A DNA stretch of 62,000 bases, taken from NCBI GenBank assembly GCA_037447655.1, contig JBBHKE010001544.1, forward strand, positions 67,719 to 129,718. Reading direction: 5' to 3'. Source of the DNA: Zygnema cylindricum (Eukaryota; Streptophyta; Zygnematophyceae; Zygnematales; Zygnemataceae). The position numbers were made by a program, and so were the translations under genes. Each line of letters opens with the position of its first letter. Position 1 is the stretch's first letter. The notes beneath the pieces were generated by a model. The model saw nothing but the letters and a program-made list of their open reading frames with translations. It ran no database searches and was not told where the DNA came from. Shown piece by piece: positions 1-10,638 of the stretch.

Positions 1-308
1 TCATGGACACACTGTTCCCGGAAAAAGAAAGGAGAGCCCCATGGTGGCCAGACGGGGAGGAAATTGGCTTCGAGCCAATCGAATCACGTGAGACGGTATA
101 TCACGGGACCAAAGAATGTTTTTACTGTATTTGGAAACCCTCGGAAACCAAGCTTGTGGAGTCGGATAAAAAAGACGAGGGATGGGGGTATCAAACGCTG
201 ACCAAAGGCCCTTATGTACAAGGAGGTCAGTCAGCGACAACGGTTCCGAACCGGTGAGAAAGGAGGGGAAGCCTAGAGTTAGCATAAGAGAGCTTGCTCT
301 TAGTAGGG
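1..308. other. Unassigned sequence at window edge
   Basis: No family recognised. A plus-strand frame of 84 codons (3-257) is open but shows no motif, and the opposite strand is open over the same stretch, so neither is convincing as a gene. The sequence changes abruptly at about 309 to a CopA gag fragment, so this is probably flanking or unrelated repeat DNA. Confidence 0.3.
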
Positions 309-530
309 ATGGGGGCACTATATGGCAGAGTGCACTAAGCTAACCGAGCTTCGGTTAAAGGAGGGGCAGACCGGTGGTACCCCGAGAGGAAAGAAAAAGG
401 CCCTTGTCACACAGGTACTTGAGGCGGAATCCGAGGACAAGGACAATGAGCTCCTTTTGGATGAGGAGTTGGAGGCGAAAAATGAGGTTAAAATTCCACG
501 AAGGCACAAATGTGCTTACGGTGGATTGAA
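309..530 (+). pseudogene. CopA gag fragment just after the zinc knuckle
   Basis: The translation starts at the last part of a zinc knuckle (HYMAEC) and runs through the Lys/Arg-rich and Glu/Asp-rich linker (KLTELRLKEG, LLLDEELEAKNE). It matches the minus-strand CopA-1 gag at about 42190-42410 nearly residue for residue. It stops at 530, just before the protease would begin, where LTR sequence replaces it. It is a rearranged scrap with neither the capsid part nor pol. Confidence 0.85.
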
Positions 531-685
531 AGGTGAAGTCTTACCTTCACAGGGGTGAAGGTGGTTAGAGTATTTGTCCGCCAGGGTGGCAGTTATTTTT
601 GTTTAAACACAAAGGGGTGAGGATTATCCTAGAGGCTTCTTGGAAGCTGTCCACTCTGAGGACTTATGGAGGTCTCAGAGTTTCA
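531..685 (+). repeat. CopA LTR 3'-end fragment
   Basis: About 155 bp closely matching 1510-1662 and the reverse complement of 37892-38040. It ends with CTCAGAGTTTCA, the CopA LTR terminus. The in-LTR gag start codon (ATGGAG) is at 666-668, 20 nt from the LTR end. It is joined directly to the middle of another LTR at 686. Confidence 0.8.
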
Positions 686-1662
686 AACTTCTCCCTCCAA
701 ACTCTCAAACTTGTTGCAGTCACTGAGAAATTGGAGAGGGAGCTAGGGCCATGGCTACCTAGGCTATCCAGAGGTTTACGGGAAATTTTTATTAGTTAGG
801 GTTTATTTATTTAATAAATATGTGCCGGCGACAAGAATTGATCCTTGTACCTATCGGCCGGCAGACAGGAAGTAGCCGGTAGCCTTAGCCGTTAACTCTA
901 GGAATAACATTACGTAGTATATAGTTTGATAGTTATTTAAACACATAAACGTAGGATAAATCATTTAACTGTAACTGTTTACGGTATACATAGATCCATT
1001 AATGTATAAGTACGGAATACGGTACGAGCAAGAAATCAATACCGCGCATTTATTTCTTAAGTGAAACGAATACCTAGCATGTATTTATTACGGCTACGAT
1101 TAAATTCGATTCTAATCGGACGGCCGGAATTAGCGCCGAGATCGCGAAAGAAGATTCTGGCGGTTTGTGGCCATCGCCACATCGGATGACGCGTGGCGTA
1201 ATTACATTGCATCGTGGAATCTCCGGAGATTATGGCACCGAATCCGAATATGACATGTGTAGACATTTAGGCCATGTTGTACAATGTCCGTACATAAAGT
1301 ACACCGGCAGCTGTACTTTTGCGTACGGAACTGTATTCTGATTGGTTCCGTAGATCAGTAGATAGAGTCTGTGAGAGAGATAGGACTTAGAAAAATTAGA
1401 AGATAGGACCCTCTCTCCGAGAGAGCTTTTGTACAAAAGGTCAACTTTGACCCTCCATAACTTACTGCTCAGGGGAGCAAATTCAGAGATTCTTTTTGCT
1501 ATCGACTTAGGGGAGTCTTGCCTTCACAGGGGTTCAGGTGGTTAGAGTGTTTGTCTGCGAGGGTGGCAGTTATTCTTGCTGAAACACAAAGGGGTGAGGA
1601 TTATCCTAAAGGCTTCTTGAAAGCTGTCCACTCTGAGGACTTATGGAGGTCTCAGAGTTTCA
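686..1662 (+). repeat. CopA LTR, plus orientation, 5' tip missing
   Basis: Collinear with the reverse complement of the two CopA-1 LTRs (37892-38962 and 43313-44379). The first roughly 90 bp of the LTR are absent. Recognisable blocks are a segment near 740-790 with CCATGGCTACCTAGGCTATCC, a tRNA-like antisense block at 830-900, CTCTCTC-rich sequence near 1360-1420, and the terminal GAGTTTCA at 1655-1662. The in-LTR gag ATG is at 1643-1645, again 20 nt from the end. No gag follows, so this is a solo or truncated LTR. Confidence 0.8.
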
Positions 1663-2030
1663 TGAGACGCAATCTTAGCCGTTATAAATACTTGCGCAAC
1701 ATTTGTTTCGTTGTCGAAACAAAATGCGTTGTATCCGTTTTGAAATAGAATCGTACTTTGTACTTTCATAAAACTGTATCTATGCATGCTGTATACTGTT
1801 TTAGTTAAATGGATTTGTTCCTCCCTAAATAAATATATATCTATCACATACTATAACATTTAGCATTGGTCCTAGTCTAATAGGATAAAGCTGACCGCTA
1901 TTGGCTAACTTGACGAACCGCAGGTGCCGGGATCAAATCCCGGGTCCGTTAGGTAATATTTTTAGTAACCTACTAAAAATAACTGCCTGTTGAACTAAGG
2001 CAGCCAGGGATCAACCACCGTGTCTATCCT
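1663..2030 (-). repeat. CopA LTR fragment in inverted orientation
   Basis: From CATAAATACTTGCGC-like sequence at about 1678 this resembles the part of the CopA LTR seen at 38465-38750, now on the opposite strand from the LTR just upstream. The two therefore form a head-to-head inverted repeat with the breakpoint at 1662/1663. It includes a block near 1890-1950 with ATCAAATCC, the B-box-like motif discussed in the findings. The right edge is approximate. Confidence 0.6.
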
Positions 2031-2882
2031 TTAGTGATTAAAAATATAAAGTTATTAATTTGGTCGACGTTCGTGAAAAATCGCGAAATTTGGAGTTTTA
2101 TTTCAAAGATATAGTGATGGGTGTATTAACGTGACAGCGCGGGGTCAAACTAACAAGTGGGTATCGTTGTAATGGATTTAGGGTCAAAAGTAGCCGCGGA
2201 ATTTCAAGCGTACGTCTATAAAGTACTCATAGTCGTTTAGTACACATGATGGTTCGTTTCGTACAATTTTTAGTACAAAACGTCATAAGTTAAAATTTGT
2301 AAATTTCGGAGGTAGTTTCGCGTGTAAAATTTGTGAAACGCGAACGTGCGAAATCGCGTTTCAATTTGCGCGCACTTTTGCACGTAAATGTTAAGTGGGA
2401 GATTTCGCACGCTTTTGCATTTGTCAATTTGAGTCCTCGATGATCAATGATTAGCCCAGGTAAAACCTGTTCAACCTTGCGTTGACTCTAGCCTGGCTAG
2501 TTCAAGACAATGATGGATAAATAATGAAGTCTAAGAGAAAAATAAACATTTTTTCTTTTGGAAAAAATTGTGGAAATTCTGACTGATCTTAGTCTTGAGC
2601 GATTAAAACCAAATTGGAGCTATGGCATTTTTGCACTGAAATCTCTTACTAACTAAGCACTGTTTTAGTAGTTAAGAGATAGAATTATTAAGAGTGGAGA
2701 GTAGTGGAAAACACTTTAAAACAAGGGTTGAGCCACAAAGGCAAGAGACTAAACTAACTTCTTCTAATTTAAAGTTTATCCTTATGTGAGTGCTTTCCAA
2801 TGTCGATGTGTATTTTCCAACCTGTGGAATGTGTGATTGGAATTAATTGTTGTAATGGGATTTTCTTAGAGGTAGGAGATCA
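2031..2882 (+). repeat. Probable 5' LTR of the Ty3/gypsy element
   Basis: This precedes a primer-binding site at 2892 and ends with CA at 2881-2882. The left end cannot be fixed because no second LTR of this element is present in the window. The sequence is AT-rich with a short cluster of GCG-containing words around 2340-2420. The call rests only on position. Confidence 0.4.
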
Positions 2883-2891
2883 TGTTATATA

Positions 2892-2903
2892 TGGTATCAA
2901 AGC
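2892..2903 (+). promoter_or_regulatory. Primer-binding site, tRNA-iMet 3' end
   Basis: TGGTATCAAAGC matches the usual plant initiator-Met primer site TGGTATCAGAGC at 11 of 12 bases. It lies 9 nt after a CA that could end the LTR. It is the conventional type of primer site, in contrast to the anticodon-arm type seen in the copia elements of this window. Confidence 0.75.
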
Positions 2904-3608
2904 TTTGGGTAGAAACCGAGGAGAAGTTTGCTCACCCGAAAATTGACTGCCGTGACTGGTGAGGGTGCTCTGACCCGTGTCGGTGGAACCACAATGAGAA
3001 GTGGTAGGGGATTGGAAGGAAACTAAGTGACCACACTGCCAATAGTCGTTGGTTAGATGTGGGGCGTGCTTAGGTCTTAACGCCTCAGGCAGGGTGGGTA
3101 GTGTAGCCACCGTTGAAGCTCACTCCAATTACCTAGAGGCGAAACAAACTTTCCTTTTCCTAGCAATAATTCATGTGTAGAGGGAGGGCTTGAAGCCATG
3201 AAAGGTGAGGATGTAAGGATTATAGAGTAAAAGATCTTGTTGGAGTGGGAAATGGGAAATTTGCTAATAGAGGAGAAGGAAAGTGGAGTACTTTACTTCT
3301 TCAAGAGCAAATGAGTCCAAAAATGACTCAAAACTTTTCAAACCCTAAATTTTTACTTTTGAGAGCTCTCAATTTTGTTGTTGCGAATTTTGTGAGGAAA
3401 CTTTTTACCTTTCTATTTCAATATTTAGGAAAACTATATTTTCACTAACTTACTTTTAATGTTTATTTGATTTCTCACATTTTGATATCTTTCAAGGGAC
3501 CTGTTAAGGAAAGCAATTCTAAGATTGGAGAAATATGAGGACTTCAAATCAGCTGTAAACTTTTTTTGATAATTATACTCTACCTTTATTATTGCTTGAT
3601 TTTATTGT
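2904..3608 (+). other. Gypsy leader between primer site and gag
   Basis: Some 700 bp with no convincing coding frame. Two frames of 65-80 codons (one per strand) have no recognisable content. Length and place fit an untranslated leader of a gypsy element. Confidence 0.5.
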
Positions 3609-4442
3609 GTGATAATGGCAGATTCCGCATGGAAACGTGAAATGGAAAATGCTTTGAAAGATTTGACAAAGCGTACTGTGAAATTGGTCAAAAGATTTAA
3701 TAATCATGCTGCTATTGTAGATGAAACAATATCCGAATTAAATAGTGTTTTGAGGAATATTAAGGAAAATGGGAATGTTTCAAATCAGAAATTGGATGAG
3801 CTAATTAATTTAATCAACACCAGAAATGATGTTAATGACCAAAAGGAAGAGAGTAGTAAGAGGAATGTCAGTTTTAGGGAAGATGATCACGATATACCTA
3901 AAAAGATAAGAGATCTCAAATTGTCTATCAGTGAAGCACCATCATTTGATGGTAAAAAGATTGATGAGTTGGATGTTGGGATTCTTCATTTAAAGTATTA
4001 TTTGGAATCTAGGAATTGTGATCGTGATTATTACACTTTTTTTGATGTTTGTTGTCTTTATGGTGATGCTCAGATTTGGTATTACACTCAAAGTATGTCT
4101 AAACTAATTCCTGATAATGCTAATTGGGAAGCTTTTAAGACCGCGATCAAATCGGCGATCAAATCGGCGATCAAATCGCGTTTCTTGTTTGTCACTTATA
4201 AATCCATAATGGAAGAAAAATGGTTGAATCGTAAGCAAACTAGATCTGTGAAAGATTATATTGTAGAATTTGAATCATCTAGCATTCATGTCATAGGTTT
4301 GACTGGTGAAATGGCTAAGTTGCATTTCTTGAACTATCTGAATCCTTTACTGAAATCAGAACTGAAACATCAAAAATTTATTAATTTGAAGGAATTACAA
4401 GATAGGTCATTGGAATTAGAGGATGAGTTGGGGTGTAATTAG
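3609..4442 (+). pseudogene. Gypsy gag, capsid part
   Basis: A 277-codon open stretch starting at ATG 3615 or, in the same frame, 3609. It has a coiled-coil-like N-terminus followed by a Retrotrans_gag-type capsid: FDGKKIDELDVGILHLKYY, DAQIWYY, NWEAFKTAIKS and KDYIVEFESS correspond to the usual F-G, A..W and Y...F segments. A 12-bp unit (ATCAAATCGGCG) is repeated around 4145-4180, giving AIKSAIKSAIKS. A stop at 4440 ends the frame; the nucleocapsid continues in another frame. Confidence 0.8.
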
Positions 4443-4984
4443 GAAACTCGATCATCCTGGGTAATTTGAATGAAGTATCGGAGTGGGGTGAGGAGGAATT
4501 TGTGGAAGGGGGTTTGAATGCAGCTCGGGTGAATTGGCACAATATCTTCAGGGGAAATCAGAGAGGTGGACAGAGTCTTAATGCAGGAAAAAAATTTAAC
4601 AACAGAGAGGGATATATTAAGAGTCCTAAACCAAGTATTAATGCTCAAAAACCCAATTTAATCATTCCCACTAGTACCATCTGTCACAAAAGAGGTCAAA
4701 GGGCATTTGAGTGTGCACAACTAAAGAAAATTAGTTGTTATAACTGTAGAGAGGAGGGACATTTCAGCAAAGAGTGCACAAAAATGAAAAAGAAAGTCAC
4801 TTGTTTTAAATGCGCAGGTCCAGATCATTACGCTAAGGACTATACTAATAAGGGATCTCTTAAAACAATTGATGTTGATAAGGGATCTCTTAAAACAGTT
4901 AATGTTAATGAAGGTCTTCATGAACATATTGCACTATACCTAGCGGAGCAGGAAGCCCATGAGGTGGGATACGGAAAAGATTAG
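4443..4984 (+). pseudogene. Gypsy gag, nucleocapsid with zinc knuckles
   Basis: The continuous frame 4466-4984 carries CYNCREEGHFSKEC, a perfect CX2CX4HX4C knuckle, then CFKCAGPDHYAKDY, a second knuckle whose last Cys is Tyr. An earlier degenerate one is CHKRGQRAFEC. The third part holds a 33-bp direct repeat coding KGSLKT twice (about 4850-4910). Such knuckles bind the genomic RNA during particle assembly. It is frame-shifted relative to the capsid frame. Confidence 0.8.
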
Positions 4985-5050
4985 TAGAAAGTCCTTAGTT
5001 AAGTCAACCAGATCTAGAGGTTAAGGAGTTAACTCTGGAGGGGCAAGCTA

Positions 5051-5533
5051 ATGAACCGAAAGACTAGGATAGTTGAATTTATTATGATGCCAACTAAACT
5101 CCATAGTTTGAATAATCCTTCTGATGAAACTCTTAATAACATACCTATGTTGGGACAGTTAAGTAACAAAGACAACAGACACAGTTTGATCACATTAGAG
5201 TCTTTGGTGGAAGGGAAACCATTGAGAGTTATGATAGAACCAAGTGCTACACATAATTTTGTTTCACATAAATTTGTAGAGGAAATTAAAATTCCTATGG
5301 TCATAAGGGAAAAACCTCTGCATATTCAGGTGGCAAATGGTAATAAGTCCATTTTAGATTTACAAACTGACACAATAGAAGTTGACATCCAACGTCATAA
5401 AATGAAAGTTGTGTGTGAAATAATGAATTTGGGTAGTGAGGAGCTAATACAAGGAAATCCATGGTTAATAGAACATAACCCTCAAATTCATTGGGAAACT
5501 AACACCTTGAGAGTGAAGTTTGAGAACGGTTAG
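5051..5533 (+). pseudogene. Gypsy aspartic protease
   Basis: The 160-codon stretch resembles the retropepsin of plant gypsy elements: EGKPLRVMIEPSATHNFVS sits where the family has LIDSGATHNF, so the catalytic Asp is Glu and the Gly is Ser. The flap region (VANGNKS) and the second strand (LIQGNPWLIEHNPQIHW, from family LG..WL....P.I.W) are also present. It is presumably inactive. A stop follows at about 5530 before RT. Confidence 0.8.
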
Positions 5534-6734
5534 AAGGTTTCGCAAGCATTACTTTCGAAAAAGTTGCATATGAATCATATAAATAACATAACCAAATTGG
5601 GAGTGGAAGGTTTGAATTCTGCTAAAAAATTTACAAATCATTTAAAAGATAAAACAAATCATGCTTTCTTGAAATTAGTAACCGAGGAAGTTACTGATGA
5701 AAGGGGGGGGAGAAAATACTAACATTTATGTTGTTCTTAAATCAGACACGACTAAATATCTTGAAAAACAAAAATCTGACTTTGTAACTGACATAAATAC
5801 ATCTGATGCTGCTGTAAAAGATTTGATTTCTGAATTTCAAGATGTTTTCCCAAGTGATTTACTATCAAGAAGGCCACCTTCCCGAGATGTGGAACATGTT
5901 ATTATCCTGGAACTGGGATGTAATCCTCTTGTTACACGAATTTATAAGCACAGTTTCTTTGAGCAGGAGGAGTTAAAGAAACAAATCAAAGAGCTGTTGG
6001 AGAAAAGATATATTAAGCCCAACAAATCACCGTATAGAGCACCTGTTCTCTTCGTCAAAAAGAAAAACGGAACATTGAGAATGTGCCTTGACTCTCATAG
6101 TCTGAACAAGATTACGGTGAACGATAAGTATCCGTTACCTTTAATTTCTGATTTTATATATTGTTTGAAAGGTGCTAAATTATTTTCTTAGATTGATCTG
6201 CGTAGTGGCTTTAATCAAGTGCCAATTAGACCAGAAGATGTTGACAAAACTGCTTTTAGAACTAGAGGCGGTCATTTTGAATAGATATTGATGCCATTTC
6301 GTTTGACGAATACACCGCCTACTTATCAAAGATTAACAAACCAAACTTTTTCAGATTATATAGATAAGTTTGTTCAGGTGTTTATAGAAGATATTAAAAT
6401 TTACAGCCAATCTAAAGAACAACATGTAATTCAATTAACGAAAGTGTTGGAAAGGTTAAAGGAAAGAAAACTATATGGAAAATTGTCAAAATATAGTTTT
6501 CTTAAAAGTGAACAATTTCTTTTGAGACATATAGTTAGTGAAGAGGATGTTAAAACCGATACATCCAAAATTACTGCAATCAAAAATTGGAAGCAGCCCA
6601 CTAATATCACAGAAGTTCGATCTTTTTTGGGATTGGCCATTTATTATAAGAAATTTGTCAAGAACTTCAGTATGATCGTCGCACCTTTGACGAATTTACT
6701 ACGGGAGAAGGAGACGTTTATGTGGGGAGCCGAT
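5534..6734 (+). pseudogene. Gypsy reverse transcriptase, broken
   Basis: RT blocks are clear in order: [19 protein letters not shown] and [15 protein letters not shown] (5990-6120), then [20 protein letters not shown] after an in-frame TAG at about 6189, then LMPFRLTNTPPTYQRL after another TAG at about 6282. The catalytic YVDD box reads FIEDIKIYS, so one Asp is lost. The RT thumb and RNase H linker (EVRSFLGLAIYYKKFVKNFS) reach 6730. It is cut by the CopC-1 LTR at 6735. Confidence 0.9.
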
Positions 6735-7551
6735 TGTTGATTTGAGGCAACCGGTGACCCAGAGGAGGAAGAAGAAGCACTAGCAATTGCCATAATATTC
6801 AGATTACAAAAGAGGAAACTCTCACGAAAACCACAAAAAGATCGACTTCACAATGAGGTCCCAAGCAAACAAGAAACACACTAGGTCTACAAATTTGCCA
6901 CAATATAAAAAATATAACAAAGAAACAACATGCAAACTTTCACAGGGTTCTGCCAAAATATCACAATGATCTTGCAATTCAAATAGATACAAAAACTGCT
7001 TCGCAGTTTTCCATACACTGACTTCCTAACTCCAAAATATTCTAAGTCCTACATATACAAAGTGAGCCTACAGCTGATCTAAACCGTACCACATTTACCG
7101 TGGTGTGTCGCTACACTAAACATTAATCAAACTAAACCTCGCCATCTACTGTACAAGTATTTACATCAATCGTTAACCCTAGCCGCTTCTAAAGTACGTA
7201 GTCAAAGTAAGTCCGCTTTAATGACGGCTCGGTCAATATTTCTCTTCCAAAAATGACGGCGAACTCCGTCGGCCGTTCGCGAATTCATTCATCACCGAAG
7301 ATGAACCTCCACGTGTAAATCTGGCCCCTCAAGTAAATATGTACTTTGTCAACCAACTCAACGAAGCTTGACTTCCCCACGGACCAACACGTATACATAG
7401 AGTGTACCAAATCTGTGAACTCCCTTTGGAGTTACATACCACACCACATCTTGTCTACGTCAACTCAATCTGTACACAAAAATCGGCTAAGTGTAGACTC
7501 TCTTTCTCACACACGAGATATAGAGAGGACTAAAGGTTTCCAAAACCAACA
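6735..7551 (-). repeat. CopC-1 3' LTR
   Basis: 817 bp running TGTTGATTTGAGG to CCAAAACCAACA on the plus strand, the same termini as the two CopC-2 LTRs. Internal to its right end lies the polypurine tract (minus strand TTTAGGGGAG next to the LTR). The LTR contains the gag start ATGGCA on the minus strand at 6793-6791, 59 nt from the LTR end. The encoded start is Ala/Ser-rich. Confidence 0.88.
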
Positions 7552-7574
7552 CTCCCCTAAACCTTTAGACTCTC

Positions 7575-8130
7575 TCATCCACTAAGTCCACATGCCTCTC
7601 TACAAAACTTTAACTTAGGTGCAGGAAAAGGCTTAGTCATCATATCTGCCACCATCATCTCATCCGGCAAATAACTGAGTTTGAAAATTTTGTTCACAAC
7701 GTTCTCTCTTTTAAAATGCAACTTTATATCAATGTGTTTGCTTTTGAAGTGATGACTTCGGTTAGATGCAATCGTTATAGCAGCCTGGTTGTCACACCAC
7801 ACTATTTGAGGTCCAGATTGCATAAAGTGAAGTTCTTGAAGGAGAGACTTTACCCAAAGTGACTCCTTGACAGCTGAGCTGGCTGCCATGTATTCAGCCT
7901 CCATTGTAGACTGAGCAGTGTTTTTCTGAAGCTTGTTGCTCTATCAACATGTTCCACTTCCGATCTTCAGAATGAATCCGGTGGTGGAGTGTCGGCTTGA
8001 CATGTCTCCGTAGCTCGCATCGCTCCAAGTCTGAATCTTGACCTCTTCTCCATCGAGAGCGAGTCGTAGATTCCGTGTCCATGGAAGATAACGAAAGACT
8101 CTCTTTGCTGCCTCCCAATCCGATCTCCTC
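7575..8130 (-). pseudogene. CopC-1 RNase H
   Basis: The copia RNase H signature is complete as pieces: TWSDASYGD (first Asp), MEAEYMAAS (Glu), WCDNQAAI (second Asp), then HHFKSKHIDIKLHF and MVADMMTKPFPAPK at the C-terminus. A stop after GSGTC at about 7946 splits the frame. This enzyme removes the RNA template during reverse transcription. It is the last domain of pol, 20-odd bases from the polypurine tract and LTR. Confidence 0.88.
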
Positions 8131-9060
8131 GGATTTTGTAAACTCCGGCTTAGAGCACCAACTGCAGCCGCGATGTCCGGGCATGTGCAGTTCATGAAGT
8201 AGATTAGGCTGCCAACAATTTGACGATATGGAATGGCAGCCATAGAATCTGCCTCCTCTGATTCGAAGATGTCATCAAAAATGACTCCTCCCTCGGTCTC
8301 CATGCCTTCCACCTTTTGCTTTAATTCCATGGGAGTGGCACTTCCCTTTGCCTCTGCCATGCCAAACTTCTCAAGCATATTCCCAATGGCTTCCCGTTGT
8401 GTTAGATAGATTATTCTCCTATCTCTATCCCTTTCTACCTGAATCCTGAGAATATACTTTGACTCTCCTAAATCTTTCATCTCAAATCTCGAATTCAAGG
8501 CTGCCTTTATTTTCTTAATCTCATTTAATGACTTACTCAGTAGCAGCAAATCATCTACATACACAGCAATGTAAATAATTCCATCTTCCCCTTCCATAAC
8601 ATAGACTGAGTGATCTGAACTAATCCTCAAAAAACCGAGACCAGTTAGAAACTCATCTAGTTTCAGATTCTACAGACATGGAGCTTGCTTCAGACCGTAC
8701 AAAGATTTCAACATTTTACATACCAGATTTTCTTTTCCCATCTTTGCATACATTTCAGGATGCCTCATATAAATCCATTCTCTAAATCTCCATGCAAGAA
8801 TGTTGTCTTAACATCTATTTGATGGAGTTCCATATCCTCAATGGTTGCTAAAGAGAAAAGAATTCTAACAGTTGGAAATCGGACAACCGGAGAAAAAGTC
8901 TCATCATAGTCAATTCCCTCCTTCTGACTATACCCCTTTGCAACAAGCCTAGCCTTATATCTTTTAATAAAATTATTTTGATTTAGCTTAACTTTAAAAA
9001 CCCACTTACAACAAATGGCCTTTCGATCCGGAGGAAGCTCCACAAGCTCTCAAGTTTGAG
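8131..9060 (-). pseudogene. CopC-1 reverse transcriptase
   Basis: Copia RT in two frames. The first part has [42 protein letters not shown] and the [12 protein letters not shown] box (8765-9043). The second holds IYIAVYVDDLLLLSK, with the YVDD catalytic pair intact, then MKDLGESKYIL, YLTQREAI and CPDIAAAVGALSR. A stop and a frame change occur around 8640-8770, so no continuous enzyme can be read. Confidence 0.9.
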
Positions 9061-9474
9061 CCTCTATTATCGATCACATTTCATCATTTGCCGATGAGAT
9101 CCGTTCATCCTTTTTCGGGGCTGAAAAGGCTTGATGTATGGTGACTGGCTCCATTGTGGTTGCAAAAAATAGGGCATTTTCCGCCGGTTCACCTCGCAGC
9201 CTGCTGCTTTGCCTTCTTCACCCCGGAAAATCTGAGGCTGGAACTGTTAGATCCGTACGATGCTGCCGAGGAGGAGGAGGAGGAGGAGGAGGAGGAGGAG
9301 GAGGAGGAGCTTGCTGTATAGGTTGAACAACCGGAATGAACGGAGTAGGAATAGAGGAAGAACTTGTGAAAGAGGAAAGAGGAACCCTTCAAATATTACA
9401 TATTCTTGATTTTTGGCATTTCTCTCAAAATCTGTCATGCCAAAAACATCGACCGATTGACTTTCTTCCTTAAC
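9061..9474 (-). pseudogene. CopC-1 integrase-RT linker with GGA run
   Basis: Low-complexity, Ser/Pro-rich linker between integrase and RT, holding a perfect GAG trinucleotide run at 9268-9309 (plus strand). In CopC-2 the same place (about 13725-13760) is shorter and interrupted, so the run expanded in this copy. Frames change around it. Confidence 0.7.
9268..9309. repeat. (GAG)14 microsatellite
   Basis: Fourteen tandem GAG units, read on the plus strand, within the pol linker of CopC-1. Depending on frame it encodes poly-Glu, poly-Gly or, antisense, poly-Ser, Leu or Pro tracts. Confidence 0.95.
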
Positions 9475-10611
9475 CTAAATATTCCGCGCAACCTGAAGTG
9501 TTTTTTTATCTGGGTTGTAAACTCTGTAGCCTACTGACTCATCATCATAACCCATAAAAAATTTTGGGACAGATTTTGGATGAAGCTTAGAAATAGGAAG
9601 ATTATCCAAAATAAAACATTTACTACCAAAAACCCGAAAGTGACTTACTTTGGGTTTCTTTTCGGTCCACATTTCATAAGGTGTCTTCCCTTTTACCGCC
9701 TTAGTTTCTATTCTATTCCTAATATAAGATGCACAAGAGAAAGCCTCGCCCCAAAACTTGAAATCTATCCCTTTATCCAACATTATAGATTTTGCACTCT
9801 CCGTTAAAGTCCGGTTAAGTCTTTCGGATACTACGTTTTGCTCCGGAGTATAGGGAACTGTAAACTGACAAGATATGCCGTGTTCCCTTAAATAATTCGA
9901 GAATGCATTTGAAATACATTCTCCTTCGTTGTTGGACCGACGAGAGAGAATCGGCTTCCCGTGAAGCTTTTCCGCCCACTTCCGGAAATGCTTGAAATGA
10001 GTAAGCACTTCACTCTTCTCCTTCATGAAGTAAACTCTGCTGTACCGCAAGAAGTCATCCGTAAATGTAACTAGAAAGCGGCTGCCACTAAGGGAAGGGA
10101 CTTTAGACGGTCCCCACACGTTCGAATGAATAATTTGTAGCAAATTCGTAGCCCGGTTAACAGCGGTTTCAGGTAGGGGCAGCTTGTGAAGCTTCCCTAA
10201 AGCACAACCATCACATACATGAGAATCTTTTTGTTTTGATATGGCCCCGTCTATCATTTTGTGTTTCACCATTTTATCAAGTTTTTCGTGATGAACATGA
10301 CCGAGCCTCTTATGCCACAAAACATTTTCCGGAAGGACACTTGAGTATGCAAAGTCAATTTCATTAGCCAAGTCCATCCGGTACAACAAGTTTGGGCCTC
10401 TAGTTCCTACCAAGGCTACTCTCCCATCTTTGCTTACTACCTTCTTCCCATTCTTTTGCAAAATTTCAAATCCTTTCATTTCAGCCACAAAAGTGGAAAA
10501 TATTTTTTTCTTAAACTTTGGAATATAGAGAACATCATGTAACGCTCTCTTTACAATTTGACCATTGATGTCACATGCTAACTCCACGCTTCCCTTTTCC
10601 GTAGCCTCCAC
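9475..10611 (-). pseudogene. CopC-1 integrase with preceding protease tail
   Basis: A 378-codon open stretch, the longest pol frame in the window. It contains the end of the protease/GAG-pre-integrase region (LHDVLYIPKFKKKIFST), the HHCC zinc domain (HKRLGHVHHEKL...CDGC), the catalytic core and the C-terminal copia motif FRVFGSKCFI...FFMGYDDESVGYRVYNP. Catalytic residues are changed: the first Asp block reads IHSNVWGP and the second SNNEGE, both Asp to Asn; the Glu in SERLNR is kept. Integration activity is therefore not expected although the frame is long and open. Confidence 0.9.
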
Positions 10612-10628
10612 ACGGCTATCATCCGCGT

Positions 10629-10638
10629 NNNNNNNNNN
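10629..10638. other. Assembly gap (10 N)
   Basis: Ten unresolved bases of unknown true size. They fall inside CopC-1 (left) and next to an RT-like pseudogene (right), where two nearly identical CopC copies would make assembly difficult. Confidence 1.

Larger units (their letters stand above)
2883..6734 (+). mobile_element. Ty3/gypsy element, internal region, truncated
   Basis: Domain order is primer site, leader, gag, zinc knuckles, aspartic protease, reverse transcriptase and the start of RNase H. That order, together with the RT sequence, identifies Ty3/gypsy. It breaks off at 6734, where the LTR of CopC-1 begins, and its integrase and 3' LTR are not seen; they may lie beyond the assembly gap or be deleted. 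Frameshifts and stops occur in gag and RT, and catalytic residues have changed. It is an old, inactive copy. Confidence 0.85.
6735..10628 (-). mobile_element. CopC-1, Ty1/copia element, 5' part lost in gap
   Basis: Minus-strand copia element: 3' LTR at 6735-7551, then RNase H, RT and integrase reading leftwards. It is homologous throughout to CopC-2 and stops at the run of N in the protease region (compare 16110 in CopC-2), so gag, most of the protease and the 5' LTR are missing. It inserted into the gypsy RT/RNase H. The target duplication cannot be tested because the other end is not present. Confidence 0.9.

Noticed and set aside
3-257. 84-codon frame at the window edge
   Set aside because: No motif; equally open opposite strand; possibly partial, so no call.
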